64,000 nucleotides of DNA from Propioniciclava sp. MC1595 (GCF_017569205.1 NZ_CP071870.1:3366974-3430973), one strand, 5' to 3'. Shown: positions 1 through 8,995, numbered from the stretch's first letter. The notes: generated from the letters alone by a model not told the origin. Made by a program: numbers and translations.

Positions 1-671
1 TCGTAGCCTAGCTTTACCAAGATTTCCGCTAGCCGATTGAGGTGAAATCGGATGCTGGCATCTTGACGCTCGGGCGCCGATGCTGACTGCGGCAAGTTGA
101 AGTTGAGACCATACTTCGCTTTAACAGCCTCAATCAGGAGCCCTATTGGCAACGCATACTTCTTGAGGAAGTCTTGGGCCTTGGTTCCAAGCGTCTTGAC
201 GCTTCGAAGCGCCGTCTCGTAGTCCGCCGCGGACAGTCTGCCCAGAAAATGGTCGATCTGCGCCTCGAGAAGCTTTCGGTCGGCGGTATCAAGGAGCGCC
301 ACAGCCTGTGGGCGGGAGTCCATCTCAATCAGAACAGCCAAAACCAAAGCCCTGCAGACCTGCGCGAGATGGTAGTACAGATCGGCACCGGCTGGGCGCC
401 CGCCAGGTGGCTGATCAAATGCATCTAGAGTAACGCACATAAAGGTGCCGAGGCCACCAGACTGATCCTCGATCATGCGGCGCTGTGCGGTTTTTCCACC
501 GCCACGCGGTGCGAACACGATGCCAGACTGGGGTGCCGATGGGTTACCCATAACTGAAGCAAAATACGGGGGAGGGACGAAATACTCACCCAGGGAAGGT
601 TCGTTATCGGCATTCGTGCTCTCGAACGGACTCTGCGCTATCCCAAACGAGCTGAAGAACTCGTGAGCCAT
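1..671 (-). CDS. P-loop ATPase, 5' part only (runs off the left edge)
   Basis: Reading the minus strand from an ATG at 671 gives 223 codons without a stop, still open at base 1, so the gene is cut by the window edge. A Walker A motif, APRGGGKT, sits at about residues 54-61, early in the protein. That layout fits P-loop ATPases of the Sll1717 type or related signalling/defence ATPases; the Walker B and C-terminal parts are outside the window. Codon use is less GC-extreme than in the core genes at the other end, which suggests transfer. The next gene upstream on the same strand is a CHAT protease, now separated from it by an insertion sequence. Function beyond ATP binding is not shown. The start is uncertain because the purine-rich stretch lies very close to the ATG. 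Confidence 0.75.
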   Translation of the reverse strand, partial: MAHEFFSSFGIAQSPFESTNADNEPSLGEYFVPPPYFASVMGNPSAPQSGIVFAPRGGGKTAQRRMIEDQSGGLGTFMCVTLDAFDQPPGGRPAGADLYYHLAQVCRALVLAVLIEMDSRPQAVALLDTADRKLLEAQIDHFLGRLSAADYETALRSVKTLGTKAQDFLKKYALPIGLLIEAVKAKYGLNFNLPQSASAPERQDASIRFHLNRLAEILVKLGY

Positions 672-771
672 CCTCGTGTCACGTCCCTTCGCGGTCCTCG
701 ACTCCAATCCGTGGTCATCGTAGCTTGGAGAGATGCCTGGCAAGGCACAGACACGATCTCCGGAGCCCTTC

Positions 772-904
772 GTCTGGGCAAGAAGAGGCCCGCTCCCGGC
801 GTCGGCGAGGGGACCCGACCGGCCCGTGCGGAGGTCCGCTATGCCGCCGTCCGCTCCCGGTCGTGCCCAGTGGCGGATGTCGACGTCGACGGGCGTGACA
901 TCAC
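772..904. repeat. 133-bp direct repeat, left copy, flanking the IS1634-family element
   Basis: These 133 bases recur without a mismatch that I can see at 2587-2719, in the same orientation, directly outside the two ends of the insertion sequence at 905-2586. Outside the repeat the flanks differ. This is the pattern of a target-site duplication, but of very unusual length. IS1634-type elements are known for making long, variable-length duplications. Confidence 0.9.
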
Positions 905-2586
905 CTGAGTTGGACCTCTGCAGCGGATTTCGGGGTTTCGGCCATGTATCGCGGCTAGTCAGTCGCATTTGGGCGTCGGGTTCGGGGCACTAAAGGCCCG
1001 GTAGGATCGCCCGGTGAGCCCGTTCCTGCGGAAGGTGAAGACCGCTTCGGGGGCCACTGCGGTGCAAATCGTCGAGAAGCGCCATGGGGTCCGCACGATC
1101 CTGGAGCACCTCGGGTCCGCCCATGATGAGGCCGAGTTGGCGGCGTTGATGCGGGTCGGCCACGACAAGCTGCACGCGAACCAGCCGGCGCTGGAGTTGC
1201 CCGGCGAGCGGGGGGGTGCGGCCGGGGGTGGCGGTCATCGAGGGGAAACGCTCCCAACTATTGGTCGACGTGGTCCGTGACTCGTGGGGACGACTCGGGT
1301 TCGACGCCATCGAGGATGAGGCGTTCTTCCAGCTGGTGCTAGCGCGTCTGGTGGAGCCCACGTCGAAGCTGGACAGCTTGCGGGTCATCGCGGAGCTCGG
1401 GCTGGTGCCGGTGCACCTGTCCACGGTGAAACGCTGCCTGAAACGCTGTGCTGACAAGGGCTATCGCGACAAGATCGCGCAGGCGTGTTTCCAGCATGTG
1501 TGGTCCGAACAGGGCGGTGATGTGTCCCTGCTGTTATACGACGTCACGACGTTGTACTTCGAAACCGACACCGAAGACGACCTCCGCAAGGTCGGGTTCA
1601 GCAAGGAACGTCGGGTCGACCCACAGATTGTGGTCGGTCTCCTGGTGGACCGCACGGGCCACCCGTTGGAGATTGCCTGCTTCGAGGGCAACAAGGCCGA
1701 AACGCACACGATCATCCCGGTCATCAAAGCGTTCCAGCAGCGGCACGGTGTGGCCGACATGGTGGTCGTCGCCGACGCCGGCATGTTGTCGGCGGCAAAC
1801 CTGAAGGCGATCGACGAGGCCGGGTTGCGGTTCATCGTCGGGTCCCGCGTCGTCAAGGCCCCGCACGACCTGGCCAAGCACTTCCGCTGGCACGGCACTG
1901 CGTTCACCGACGGCCAGGTCATCGACACGATCACGATGCGCTCCACCGCCCCCGACCCCAACCGCGTGAAGACACGCGCCGAGCCGGTGTGGGACCCCGC
2001 GGTGCATCCCACGGCGTGGCGAGCCGTGTGGCAATACTCGGCCAAGCGAGCAGCCCGGGACACACGCACCCTGGCGCTGCAACGCAACCGCGCCCAGGCC
2101 GTCGTCGACGGTGACAAGCCGGCCAAGAAGGTCCGGTTCGTGAAGACCACCGGCCAGCAGGCGAGCTTGGACGAGGCCTCCCTCGCCCGCGCGGAGGCCC
2201 TGGTCGGTTTGAAGGGGTACGTCACCAACATCACCGCTGCAGTCATGCCCGCAGCCGAGGTCATCGCCAGCTACCACGACCTGTGGCACGTCGAGCAGTC
2301 GTTCAGGATGTCGAAGAGCGACCTCGCCGCCCGCCCGATCCACCACCGGCTGAAGGACTCGATCGAGGCCCACCTCACCATCGTGTTCACCGCGCTCGCC
2401 GTCGCCCGCGACCTGCAAGCCCGTAGCGGGTGGTCGCTGAAGAAGATCGTCCGTGGACTACGCCCGCTGCAGCAGGTCACCATCCAACTCGGTGGTCAAC
2501 GACTCGACGCCGAACCCGCCATCCCCGACGACATCGCCGAACTACTCACCGCCCTCCATCGAGGGCACTAAAGAGGTCCAACTCAG
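905..2586 (+). mobile_element. IS1634-family insertion sequence, 1682 bp
   Basis: Both ends carry a perfect 15-bp terminal inverted repeat, CTGAGTTGGACCTCT, at 905-919 and, inverted, at 2572-2586. The transposase fills the element. It is bounded on each side by a 133-bp direct repeat. The element sits between the start of the P-loop ATPase gene and the end of the CHAT protease gene, so it probably separates two genes that were once adjacent on the minus strand. Confidence 0.92.
1014..2571 (+). pseudogene. IS1634-family transposase, split by a +1 frameshift in a G run
   Basis: The first part reads from a GTG at 1014; the second part, in another frame, covers 1216-2571. The two frames meet at a run of seven Gs at 1210-1216. 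Removing one G would join them into a single protein of about 518 residues, the usual size for this family. The large C-terminal part has the DDE-type layout of IS4-superfamily enzymes: an Asp in LLLYDVTTLYFET, a second Asp in VVVADAGMLS, and a downstream YHDLWHVEQSFRMSK segment with the Glu. Programmed shifts in insertion sequences are usually -1, so a real indel (or a homopolymer sequencing error) is more likely. If real, the element is probably dead. Confidence 0.85.
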
Positions 2587-2719
2587 GTCTGGGCAAGAAG
2601 AGGCCCGCTCCCGGCGTCGGCGAGGGGACCCGACCGGCCCGTGCGGAGGTCCGCTATGCCGCCGTCCGCTCCCGGTCGTGCCCAGTGGCGGATGTCGACG
2701 TCGACGGGCGTGACATCAC
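2587..2719. repeat. 133-bp direct repeat, right copy, flanking the IS1634-family element
   Basis: Second copy of the repeat at 772-904, starting directly after the right terminal inverted repeat of the insertion sequence. Only one of the two copies should be ancestral; removing the element and one copy would leave about 330 bp between the CHAT gene and the ATPase gene. Confidence 0.9.
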
Positions 2720-2814
2720 GACTCTGCCGAGGACCGGATGTTGGCTGGGCTTGACGAAGCCTGACCAGCACCTGGCCACACGGGCATGAGAGAGGGCACG
2801 GGTCAACCTGAATC

Positions 2815-4956
2815 CTAGCTTCGGCTACGCTGACGCAGTTGGGACGGGCGGAAGCGGATTCGTGTCGGGTCACCCACGACGGTGTACATCATCGACTCCG
2901 GAACATACCCTGGCGTGCGCAGCCAGTTCTCGACCTTGTCTCTCATGCCTTGATCGTCCGCGATCTCCAGGAGCACGGCCTCTGTGTCCTCATAAAGATG
3001 GCTCGATCGGATTCTCCCGGCCGCGCGGCGCCCCATGAACTCCGCAACTGGAGTCAAACCATTAGTGGCGCGGTGTCCCCACTCACCCAGTCGGGCGTTG
3101 CCGTACAGGATGTCAAGGATTACGGTGTTGGCTTGCACTCTGTGCCACAAGTCCATAAGGGTGGTGTGGTTCTCCCTACCGTTGATTGCCTCGCCGATGT
3201 AGAGGAAGAGTCGGCTCATGAAAACCGCGTTGTGGTGGACACGCACGGGAACCAACGTGCTGATCACTGCATCCGCGCCCTGGCGGATGAGGAGATCAGT
3301 GACTGCTACGGCGCCGCCCCCTCGCGGGCCGGATGCGCACGCACTAAGGACCACGAGGGGGGGCATGGGCCCAAGGTCGAGTCCGAGGCTGAAGTCGTCC
3401 CCTATGCGGAGTCCGGCTACATTCTGCTCGCGGGCGTAGACTCCGTGCGCGCTGACGATGAGGACATCCGGATGATGGCGTTCAATCTCCTCGCGGACGG
3501 CCTTGGCGCTCAGCGTTTCCTCGATCACGACCTTCGTCGGAGCGCTCGACAGGCCGACGGCTTCGCGTAAGCCAGACCATGCGATCCGGGAGTCCTTTCC
3601 GATTGGGTCTTCGGCTTTGATGCATTCGGCCACCAAGACAGTGAACCCAGCGGAAAGATCTGTGAAGTCGTCGGGCCCCAACTGCTGCTGAAGAGTTCGA
3701 GTGAGTGGATTCAGCGGTCTATACGCGATCGGGACCTGCGCCGCAAGTGGTGCAGTGTGCCCCGGGACTCGGAGCAGACCGATGGGGAAGTTGGTATAAG
3801 CATCGACATGGGACGCGGAGCGCAATGCCCATTGAAGCCGGTCGTTCCACAGCCATGCCATGGTGTCGTCTAGTCGATTACGCAGCTTCCGCTCTTTGGC
3901 GGGCGCCATCCTGCCCGCTTCCCAATAACGCTCCAGGTCGGCGAGCGCGTGGAATGCCTCTGGAGGAATTGAGTCTGGAAGGACCACTCCCATGGAATCG
4001 GAGCCAGCGGCTTGGTGACCGACTACGAGGGACAACACGTCCGCCACGTCTTCGTCCGTAACGAGATCGTGTCCGCGGGTCCCATCATGTCCACCTTCGG
4101 CGCGCTTCCCCTGCCTGACGGAGCGCTCGTATGTTGGGGATACTCCCATCAATGAAAGGGCGAGGGGCATCTTGATGGAGGCCGCCACCTCCGGGAATAG
4201 GTCCTCCATTCTGGATGCCACATCCAACGGATCGGTCCCCGCGTCTTCCAACTGCGTCAACGACTCCACGCGAACTCGCGCGTCAAGGGTTCGCAAGGCC
4301 ATGTCATAGGGATCCTCGAGCTCCGGCGGAAGTTCACGCTGATGGCCGAGAAGTCGGTTGAAGTTCTTCCACGCCAAGTGTGACCCTTGGCGGGAGATTC
4401 TTGGAACCCACACCGGCGCTTTCGGCAGTATGGGGACTCCCGGGGGGAACTGGCGGGCCCAACTCCGCGCGAGCCTCTCCCAGTTTGCGTCCAAGCTTTC
4501 CTGGCTCAAGGAGCCGAAGGTTGCGGGTTCGAGCACGCAACCGAGCTGTTGCGACGCTGCCTTCGCGGCTTCGAGGTGCTCTCCAGGGCAAAGTACGATC
4601 GTTGGTTCGCCGTGCCGCCCCATAAGCCTCAGCGCGGTTGGCTCGTGAAGGAGGCCTGCTGGCATCAGGAGGATCCGATGGGCCCGGCTTTCGGAAACGT
4701 TGGCGCGAATCGCACGGAGCGGCATGTCGATGACCTCGAACCGCGTCTTGGGTAGATGCATGGCGTACCAGAGCGCTGGAAGCGCGGCGAGCAACTCTTC
4801 ATCGAAGGACGTGACACCAGTCTTTGGGCCTGGTTCGGTGAGCACAGGCTCATATGGAGCTTCATCGGTTCCTGAGATGTCGCACGCAACGATATAGATC
4901 GGCCGGGGAGCCTGGACAACGGTGTCCGCCGTTTGCCCGACTTCAGCTTCGCTCAT
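2815..4956 (-). CDS. CHAT-domain caspase-like protease
   Basis: A 713-residue protein (740 from the first possible ATG at 5037). I chose the ATG at 4956 because GGAG lies 6 bases upstream of it. The C-terminal third carries the CHAT signature of a clan CD cysteine peptidase: DVLIVSAHG with the catalytic His and PPLVVLSACASG with the catalytic Cys (residues 531 and 567 in the longer numbering). A downstream GADAVISTLVPV strand is typical of the fold. The N-terminal part is not recognisable. CHAT proteases in bacterial immunity act as effectors switched on by partner sensors, for example in gasdermin and type III-E CRISPR systems. Here the next gene on the same strand is a P-loop ATPase, which could be the partner (inference). 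No signal peptide or membrane segment is apparent. Confidence 0.88.
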   Translation of the reverse strand: MSEAEVGQTADTVVQAPRPIYIVACDISGTDEAPYEPVLTEPGPKTGVTSFDEELLAALPALWYAMHLPKTRFEVIDMPLRAIRANVSESRAHRILLMPAGLLHEPTALRLMGRHGEPTIVLCPGEHLEAAKAASQQLGCVLEPATFGSLSQESLDANWERLARSWARQFPPGVPILPKAPVWVPRISRQGSHLAWKNFNRLLGHQRELPPELEDPYDMALRTLDARVRVESLTQLEDAGTDPLDVASRMEDLFPEVAASIKMPLALSLMGVSPTYERSVRQGKRAEGGHDGTRGHDLVTDEDVADVLSLVVGHQAAGSDSMGVVLPDSIPPEAFHALADLERYWEAGRMAPAKERKLRNRLDDTMAWLWNDRLQWALRSASHVDAYTNFPIGLLRVPGHTAPLAAQVPIAYRPLNPLTRTLQQQLGPDDFTDLSAGFTVLVAECIKAEDPIGKDSRIAWSGLREAVGLSSAPTKVVIEETLSAKAVREEIERHHPDVLIVSAHGVYAREQNVAGLRIGDDFSLGLDLGPMPPLVVLSACASGPRGGGAVAVTDLLIRQGADAVISTLVPVRVHHNAVFMSRLFLYIGEAINGRENHTTLMDLWHRVQANTVILDILYGNARLGEWGHRATNGLTPVAEFMGRRAAGRIRSSHLYEDTEAVLLEIADDQGMRDKVENWLRTPGYVPESMMYTVVGDPTRIRFRPSQLRQRSRS

Positions 4957-5153
4957 TTGCGCTCCAGACCCTTCTGTTCGAGCGATACGCCGGTCTTGAT
5001 GCTCTATCGGCAGCGTTCGATGATGGCAGCTTTTCATATCTGGGTCCGCCGTAGCTGCGCGCGCTTAGCGACCGCTCGCGAGCCTCAAGAAGCTTCGGCG
5101 TGACGGCCCGCCTCGAGGGGCGCCGAACGCACTCTCATGCCGCACCCGGTGCT

Positions 5154-5423
5154 TCAGGCGACCTTGCTTAAGTAGCGCTGGCGGGCGGCCTCTCCGCTGG
5201 TGCCGACGAAGGCGCCGATCGCTGACCATGGCATGCCGGCTTCCCGGGCTGCGCGGATGGCATCAATCACGTGACGCTCAGCTTCGGATCGCTCCGCCAC
5301 CGCCGCTCGGAGCAGGGCGACTGCACCGGCGTCGAGTGCGTCGTCGGGATTGGGCTCGAAAGACTCGAAGCGCGCCGCCAGCTCGTCGGCGTGCTGCAGC
5401 ATCTCGTCAACAGTGCGTGGCAT
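5154..5423 (-). CDS. Small HTH-like antitoxin candidate
   Basis: An 89-residue protein from the ATG at 5423, preceded by GAGGTG at good spacing; upstream ATG/GTG codons at 5429 and 5432 are less well placed. The C-terminal segment, with AGMPWSAIGAFVGTSGEAARQR, looks like a helix-turn-helix that opens with an Ala-rich helix, a form common in actinobacterial antitoxins. The gene begins 11 bases after the stop of the frameshifted upstream ORF at 5434-5656, so the pair looks like a toxin-first TA operon. Its function is inferred from context only. Confidence 0.55.
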   Translation of the reverse strand: MPRTVDEMLQHADELAARFESFEPNPDDALDAGAVALLRAAVAERSEAERHVIDAIRAAREAGMPWSAIGAFVGTSGEAARQRYLSKVA

Positions 5424-5433
5424 GGTCATCACC

Positions 5434-5656
5434 TCAGGACTTCTCGCGGGCTTTCATTGCGTGGACGATGACGTGCACTTGATCGCCATCGACATAGCCG
5501 ACCTCCAAGAAGATCGCGGACTGGTTTGGGACCCACGATCACGGTGAACCCGTCGCCGAGATCCCAGATCCGGACCGGGTTGCGGTAGGCGTGGAGGATC
5601 TCAGGTTCACCAAGGCCATGCTTGAGCGCGGACGCGGCGATGACTGGATCCTCCAT
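5434..5656 (-). pseudogene. Toxin-like small protein broken by a frameshift
   Basis: The first half, MEDPVIAASALKHGLGEPEI followed by LHAYRNPVRIWDLGDG, reads in one frame. The expected C-terminal half, EVGYVDGDQVHVIVHAMKAR, reads in a different frame on the same strand and stops at 5434. The frames meet near 5525-5533, in a GGGTCCC stretch, where one extra base would explain the shift. The repaired protein would have about 74 residues and resembles small actinobacterial toxin-like proteins that precede an HTH antitoxin. As written it would make a protein with an unrelated tail ending at 5429. Either the toxin has been inactivated or this is a sequence error. Confidence 0.6.
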
Positions 5657-5791
5657 CGATCCAAGGTAACTTGCGAGCATGAGCGGGTCAAGTGCCCGGG
5701 AACATCCTCATCTCCGCGGTGTGCGAGGGGAGCCTGTCGGCTTGGTGGTTGCCCCCGCACGACCGCCCTAAATGCCGCTGCGAGGGTGTGG

Positions 5792-6139
5792 TCAGAGTTG
5801 GAGGTGCAGGCGCAGGGCGTCGTCGAGTTGGGACATCAGGTGGGTGGGAATGCGGCCAATGACGGGACCGAGTCGTGCCACCGAAACCGAACGAACTTGT
5901 TCAGCTTGGGCTTTCGAATCCACATGGATGCCTGTTTCATGAGCGGAGAGGAGGACCTGGAAGGGGAAGACCCTCGCGATGTTGCTGGTGACGGGTACCA
6001 CGGTGACGACGCCTCGACCCAGCCTGGCTGCGATGGCGTTTGCGTTGTCGTTGCTCACGATGACTGCCGGCCTACGCTTGTCCGCCTCTCCTGCGCGGGC
6101 AGGTTCCAGATCGACCAACCGGATCTCACCGCGGAGCAT
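5792..6139 (-). CDS. mazF: MazF/PemK-family endoribonuclease toxin
   Basis: A 115-residue protein from an ATG at 6139 (an alternative ATG lies at 6151). It opens with MLRGEIRLVDLEPARAGEAD then KRRPAVIVSNDNAN, the hallmark start of MazF toxins with the conserved RPAVIVSND segment, and continues with VTVVPVTSNI and a C-terminal LGPVIGRIPTHLM motif. MazF proteins cut single-stranded RNA at short motifs. The gene overlaps the end of the antitoxin gene by 14 bases, so translation is coupled. Length is normal and no key residue is visibly missing. Confidence 0.9.
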   Translation of the reverse strand: MLRGEIRLVDLEPARAGEADKRRPAVIVSNDNANAIAARLGRGVVTVVPVTSNIARVFPFQVLLSAHETGIHVDSKAQAEQVRSVSVARLGPVIGRIPTHLMSQLDDALRLHLQL

Positions 6140-6365
6140 CAGCCAGCCCATCGGCAGCGGCGGAATCCCACGCGTCGGCGTCACCCGAGTCCTCCCACTC
6201 CTGCCAAGCAGCTTCGTAGGCGGTCTGGAGTTCTGCGTCGCCAAGTAGCCTGATCGCCTGCTGGATGGCCGCGGAGCGCGACTTCAGGCCAGCAGCGTGG
6301 GCGTACTTGTCCAAGGCTGCGACCTCGCTCTCGGAGAGACTCACACTCAACTTCACCTGACCCAT
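6126..6365 (-). CDS. mazE: MazE-type ribbon-helix-helix antitoxin
   Basis: A 79-residue protein. The N-terminus, MGQVKLSVSLSESEVAALDK with a following GLKSRSAAIQQAI, is a ribbon-helix-helix DNA-binding domain as in MazE6/CopG-type antitoxins. The acidic, Trp-rich C-terminal tail is the part that usually wraps the toxin. It directly precedes and overlaps the MazF gene. A pair of tandem 10-bp repeats lies just upstream of the start and is a likely operator for autoregulation. Confidence 0.88.
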   Translation of the reverse strand: MGQVKLSVSLSESEVAALDKYAHAAGLKSRSAAIQQAIRLLGDAELQTAYEAAWQEWEDSGDADAWDSAAADGLADAPR

Positions 6366-6373
6366 GCGACCAG

Positions 6374-6395
6374 CTTACTACCAGACTTACTACCA
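6374..6395 (-). promoter_or_regulatory. Tandem repeat, probable MazE operator
   Basis: Two copies of CTTACTACCA at 6374-6383 and 6386-6395, 12 bases apart, 9 bp upstream of the mazE start. Direct repeats with roughly one helical turn spacing suit cooperative binding by a ribbon-helix-helix antitoxin. No binding data; inference from position and spacing. Confidence 0.5.
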
Positions 6396-6743
6396 CGGTA
6401 GCTCTACCGGATCTGCCGCTCCTGGTGCGGTCCTGCCCAATGCAGGATACTTTTCGAGGCCGTACACCGCGGTCGCGGATCTTGCGGCGAAAGACGTTAC
6501 ACGACTGCACCGGGCAAGGCGTCTCGCGTCAGGGTGTCGTTGAGGCACGCGAGATCAGCGACAGCCACTTGTTGGGCGCGCGATTGGAGCTAGCTGAGGA
6601 TTCCGCCCGGCCTCGGGCTGATCGAAGAGCGGCACGGTGACTTCGTGGTGATGTCCCTCATGAACGGCGGGATGGCGGACGCCGGCGGTGCATTGACGCC
6701 AAACCCAACCCGCGCCCAACCTGACCGATGGGACGATGGCCAC
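6396..6743. other. Intergenic stretch, no gene recognised
   Basis: Between the divergently transcribed mazEF and the lipoprotein gene. Short ORFs on both strands show no recognisable domain. The promoters of both flanking genes should lie here, but I see no convincing -35/-10 pair. Confidence 0.5.
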
Positions 6744-8945
6744 ATGCAGGCGTTGAAGCCGTGGTGGCTCGTGTCGGTGTTGGTGGCCCTGGCTCTGATC
6801 GCGACGGGGTGCACCGGCGCCCCGCCCCCGGTTGAGCCCAGCCCGGAGCGGGTGCGGGTGGCGTACTCGGCAGGGGGCGACCCCATCCCGGTCGTGCCGA
6901 AGCGGCAGGTCGTGGGATCGCAGGGGGCGCGCATCGAGGGGGCGGCCGTTGTCGAGGTGCCGGCCGGCGCGGTTCCAGACGGACGCGAGGTCGAAGTGGG
7001 GGTGGGCGACGCGCTGGGCGCCATCGACGGGCTGACCCAGGAGGTGTTCGGTGCGCCCGTGCTGGTCGTTCACGACGTCGATCTGGAGAAGCCGATTCGC
7101 GTGCGCTGGAACATCGGCAACCTGACCGAGGAGCAGCGCTCGACCATCCTCCTGGTGCGCTGGAACGACGAAGTGGGTATGTGGCAAGTGCCGGGGCAGG
7201 CGGCATCCATCGAGGGCGACACCCTGGTCGCCGACCTGCAGCAGTTCTCGTTCTGGACCTGGGTCAGTGGCGGTGCGGCCACGGTGAGCCAGGTATCTGG
7301 CGAGGTCTTCGGCAAGCGCACTTCCGCGCCCACGTGTTCGAGTGGCTCGCTCCCGGGCTGGGTGCGCAACGTCGTGCGCCCCGATGAGGACCAGTCGGGG
7401 ATGCCGATCCGCACCTGCGTGGAGCCCGACAAGAACGACGTTCTGACCGTGCGCGTGGCGAACAACCGGCCCTACACGCAATCGCTGGACCTGGTGAACG
7501 GCGACCGCTACGCCTGGGCGTGGGCGGGCGAGGAGGACTTCACGGTCGCCGGGATCATCCGCGGCTACCTCAACCGGGCCCTGTCGGATGACAACAGCCT
7601 GGCCATGGCCCCCGCCAAGGCGACCGCGGTGGGCCTGGGGCGTCCCGACGAGATGGGGGAGGTGCAGCTCACCCTGCAGGCCGACCCGACCATGAAGACG
7701 GTGGCCGCCGACATCCTGATCGCCGTGCTGGGATCGGTGCTCGACCTGGACAACGTGGGCGGCTTCGACTCCGACATGGTGAACGCGTTTGTGCAGACGA
7801 TCTACGACTGTGGCGGCAGCGAGGTGCTGAAGTCCCGCGAGGGGGTGGGGCTCGACACGTTCGGCAAGGCCTTCGAGACGGTGAAGACGTGCGGGACCTC
7901 CACCGAGGTGCACCGGGCCATCCAGCAGGTCTTGCTCCAGCGGAGCGACGGGACTCGGGAAGGCCTTGGGCGAGCGCTCGGGACGAACCGGGCACTGCAG
8001 TCGGCGCTGGGCAAGCTGGGCATCTACCTGAAGGTGGCAGACTTCTCCAGCTACACCAGCGAACTGGCCTCCTCCAGCATGATCGGGAAGGTGCAGGTGA
8101 CCGTGTTCGGCACGGGACGCCCCCAGATGCTGGGCGAGTGGAAGCCGGATTGCCGCAACGCCGCCAGCGACTCCGGCGTGCTGTTCAAGAACCTCGCCCT
8201 GCAGGACGTCTTCAAGGACACGAGCAAGGAGTACTGGAAGTTCTCCGAGTGGGAGCCGAGCGCGAAGAAGGCCGTGCAGCCCCTCAAGTCCTGCAAGCCT
8301 GACCACATTGAAGCCGTGGCCGCCAACGTGGAGAAGACGTGGGGTGACAAGAAGGCCGCCGCGGTCGTGGCGTTGAAGATCCGGGCGCTGGCCGGGGGTG
8401 GACTGCCGTCGGACCTGGACCTGCTCAACAGCACCCTGCCGGCGAACGTGTGTTGGACCGGTGAGAGTGGGTGGCAGCACGCGGCGCCGATCAAGCTGAA
8501 GAACGGTCAGGGTGCCGCCTGGGTGGCCGACCGTTCCTACGCCGAGGCCGGCATCATGGAGACCAAGGTGGTCGGACGCGCTGACGTGGATGGCGACGGC
8601 GAACAGGAGGTCGTGCTCGACCTGGCCTGCGCCGGCAGCGAACCCGAGCGCTGCTGTGCCGGCCGCGCCTCCCTCATGCCCACCATCGGGGTGTTCAAGC
8701 CGGGGACGCCCTTGCGCCAGGTGGCGCCCAGCCTCATGGGGGGCGCCTCCGAACCCGGTGGCGAGTTCGGGCCCGCCGACCGTAGGATCGACTCCATCTC
8801 CCTGCGGGGGAAGGTCATCGTCACGCAGGAGACGATCATCTACCCCGAGGGGTACACCGCTGCCCAGGTGGGTGGCGACCCGTCCGCGGCCGTGACCGTC
8901 GAGTACCAGTTCAAGGCGGGGAAGTGGGTGGCGTCGCGGCCGTAG
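6744..8945 (+). CDS. Large lipoprotein of unknown function
   Basis: A 733-residue protein from the ATG at 6744. Upstream in-frame ATGs would add 33 residues in front of the signal peptide. The N-terminus has a basic start, a hydrophobic stretch and the lipobox LIATGC, so it is probably a lipid-anchored surface protein. The first domain includes GAAVVEVPAGAVPDGREVEV, a pattern seen in ZU5-like beta domains. Near the C-terminus a segment with GRADVDGDGEQEVVLDLAC resembles an FG-GAP/dockerin-like calcium loop. Many scattered Cys residues suggest disulfides. I do not recognise the family as a whole. No operon partner: mazEF is divergent and a TetR remnant follows. Confidence 0.75.
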   Translation: MQALKPWWLVSVLVALALIATGCTGAPPPVEPSPERVRVAYSAGGDPIPVVPKRQVVGSQGARIEGAAVVEVPAGAVPDGREVEVGVGDALGAIDGLTQEVFGAPVLVVHDVDLEKPIRVRWNIGNLTEEQRSTILLVRWNDEVGMWQVPGQAASIEGDTLVADLQQFSFWTWVSGGAATVSQVSGEVFGKRTSAPTCSSGSLPGWVRNVVRPDEDQSGMPIRTCVEPDKNDVLTVRVANNRPYTQSLDLVNGDRYAWAWAGEEDFTVAGIIRGYLNRALSDDNSLAMAPAKATAVGLGRPDEMGEVQLTLQADPTMKTVAADILIAVLGSVLDLDNVGGFDSDMVNAFVQTIYDCGGSEVLKSREGVGLDTFGKAFETVKTCGTSTEVHRAIQQVLLQRSDGTREGLGRALGTNRALQSALGKLGIYLKVADFSSYTSELASSSMIGKVQVTVFGTGRPQMLGEWKPDCRNAASDSGVLFKNLALQDVFKDTSKEYWKFSEWEPSAKKAVQPLKSCKPDHIEAVAANVEKTWGDKKAAAVVALKIRALAGGGLPSDLDLLNSTLPANVCWTGESGWQHAAPIKLKNGQGAAWVADRSYAEAGIMETKVVGRADVDGDGEQEVVLDLACAGSEPERCCAGRASLMPTIGVFKPGTPLRQVAPSLMGGASEPGGEFGPADRRIDSISLRGKVIVTQETIIYPEGYTAAQVGGDPSAAVTVEYQFKAGKWVASRP

Positions 8946-8977
8946 CGTGGAGCGTCCCTGCGGTTGGGATGGCGGTG

Positions 8978-8995
8978 GGCTAACGAACGTTAGCC
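8978..8995. promoter_or_regulatory. Perfect palindrome, probable TetR operator
   Basis: GGCTAACGAACGTTAGCC, two 8-bp arms around AA, lies 11 bases before the start of a TetR-family gene and includes its likely promoter. TetR regulators commonly repress themselves from such sites. The regulator downstream is truncated, so the operator may be orphaned. Confidence 0.6.
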
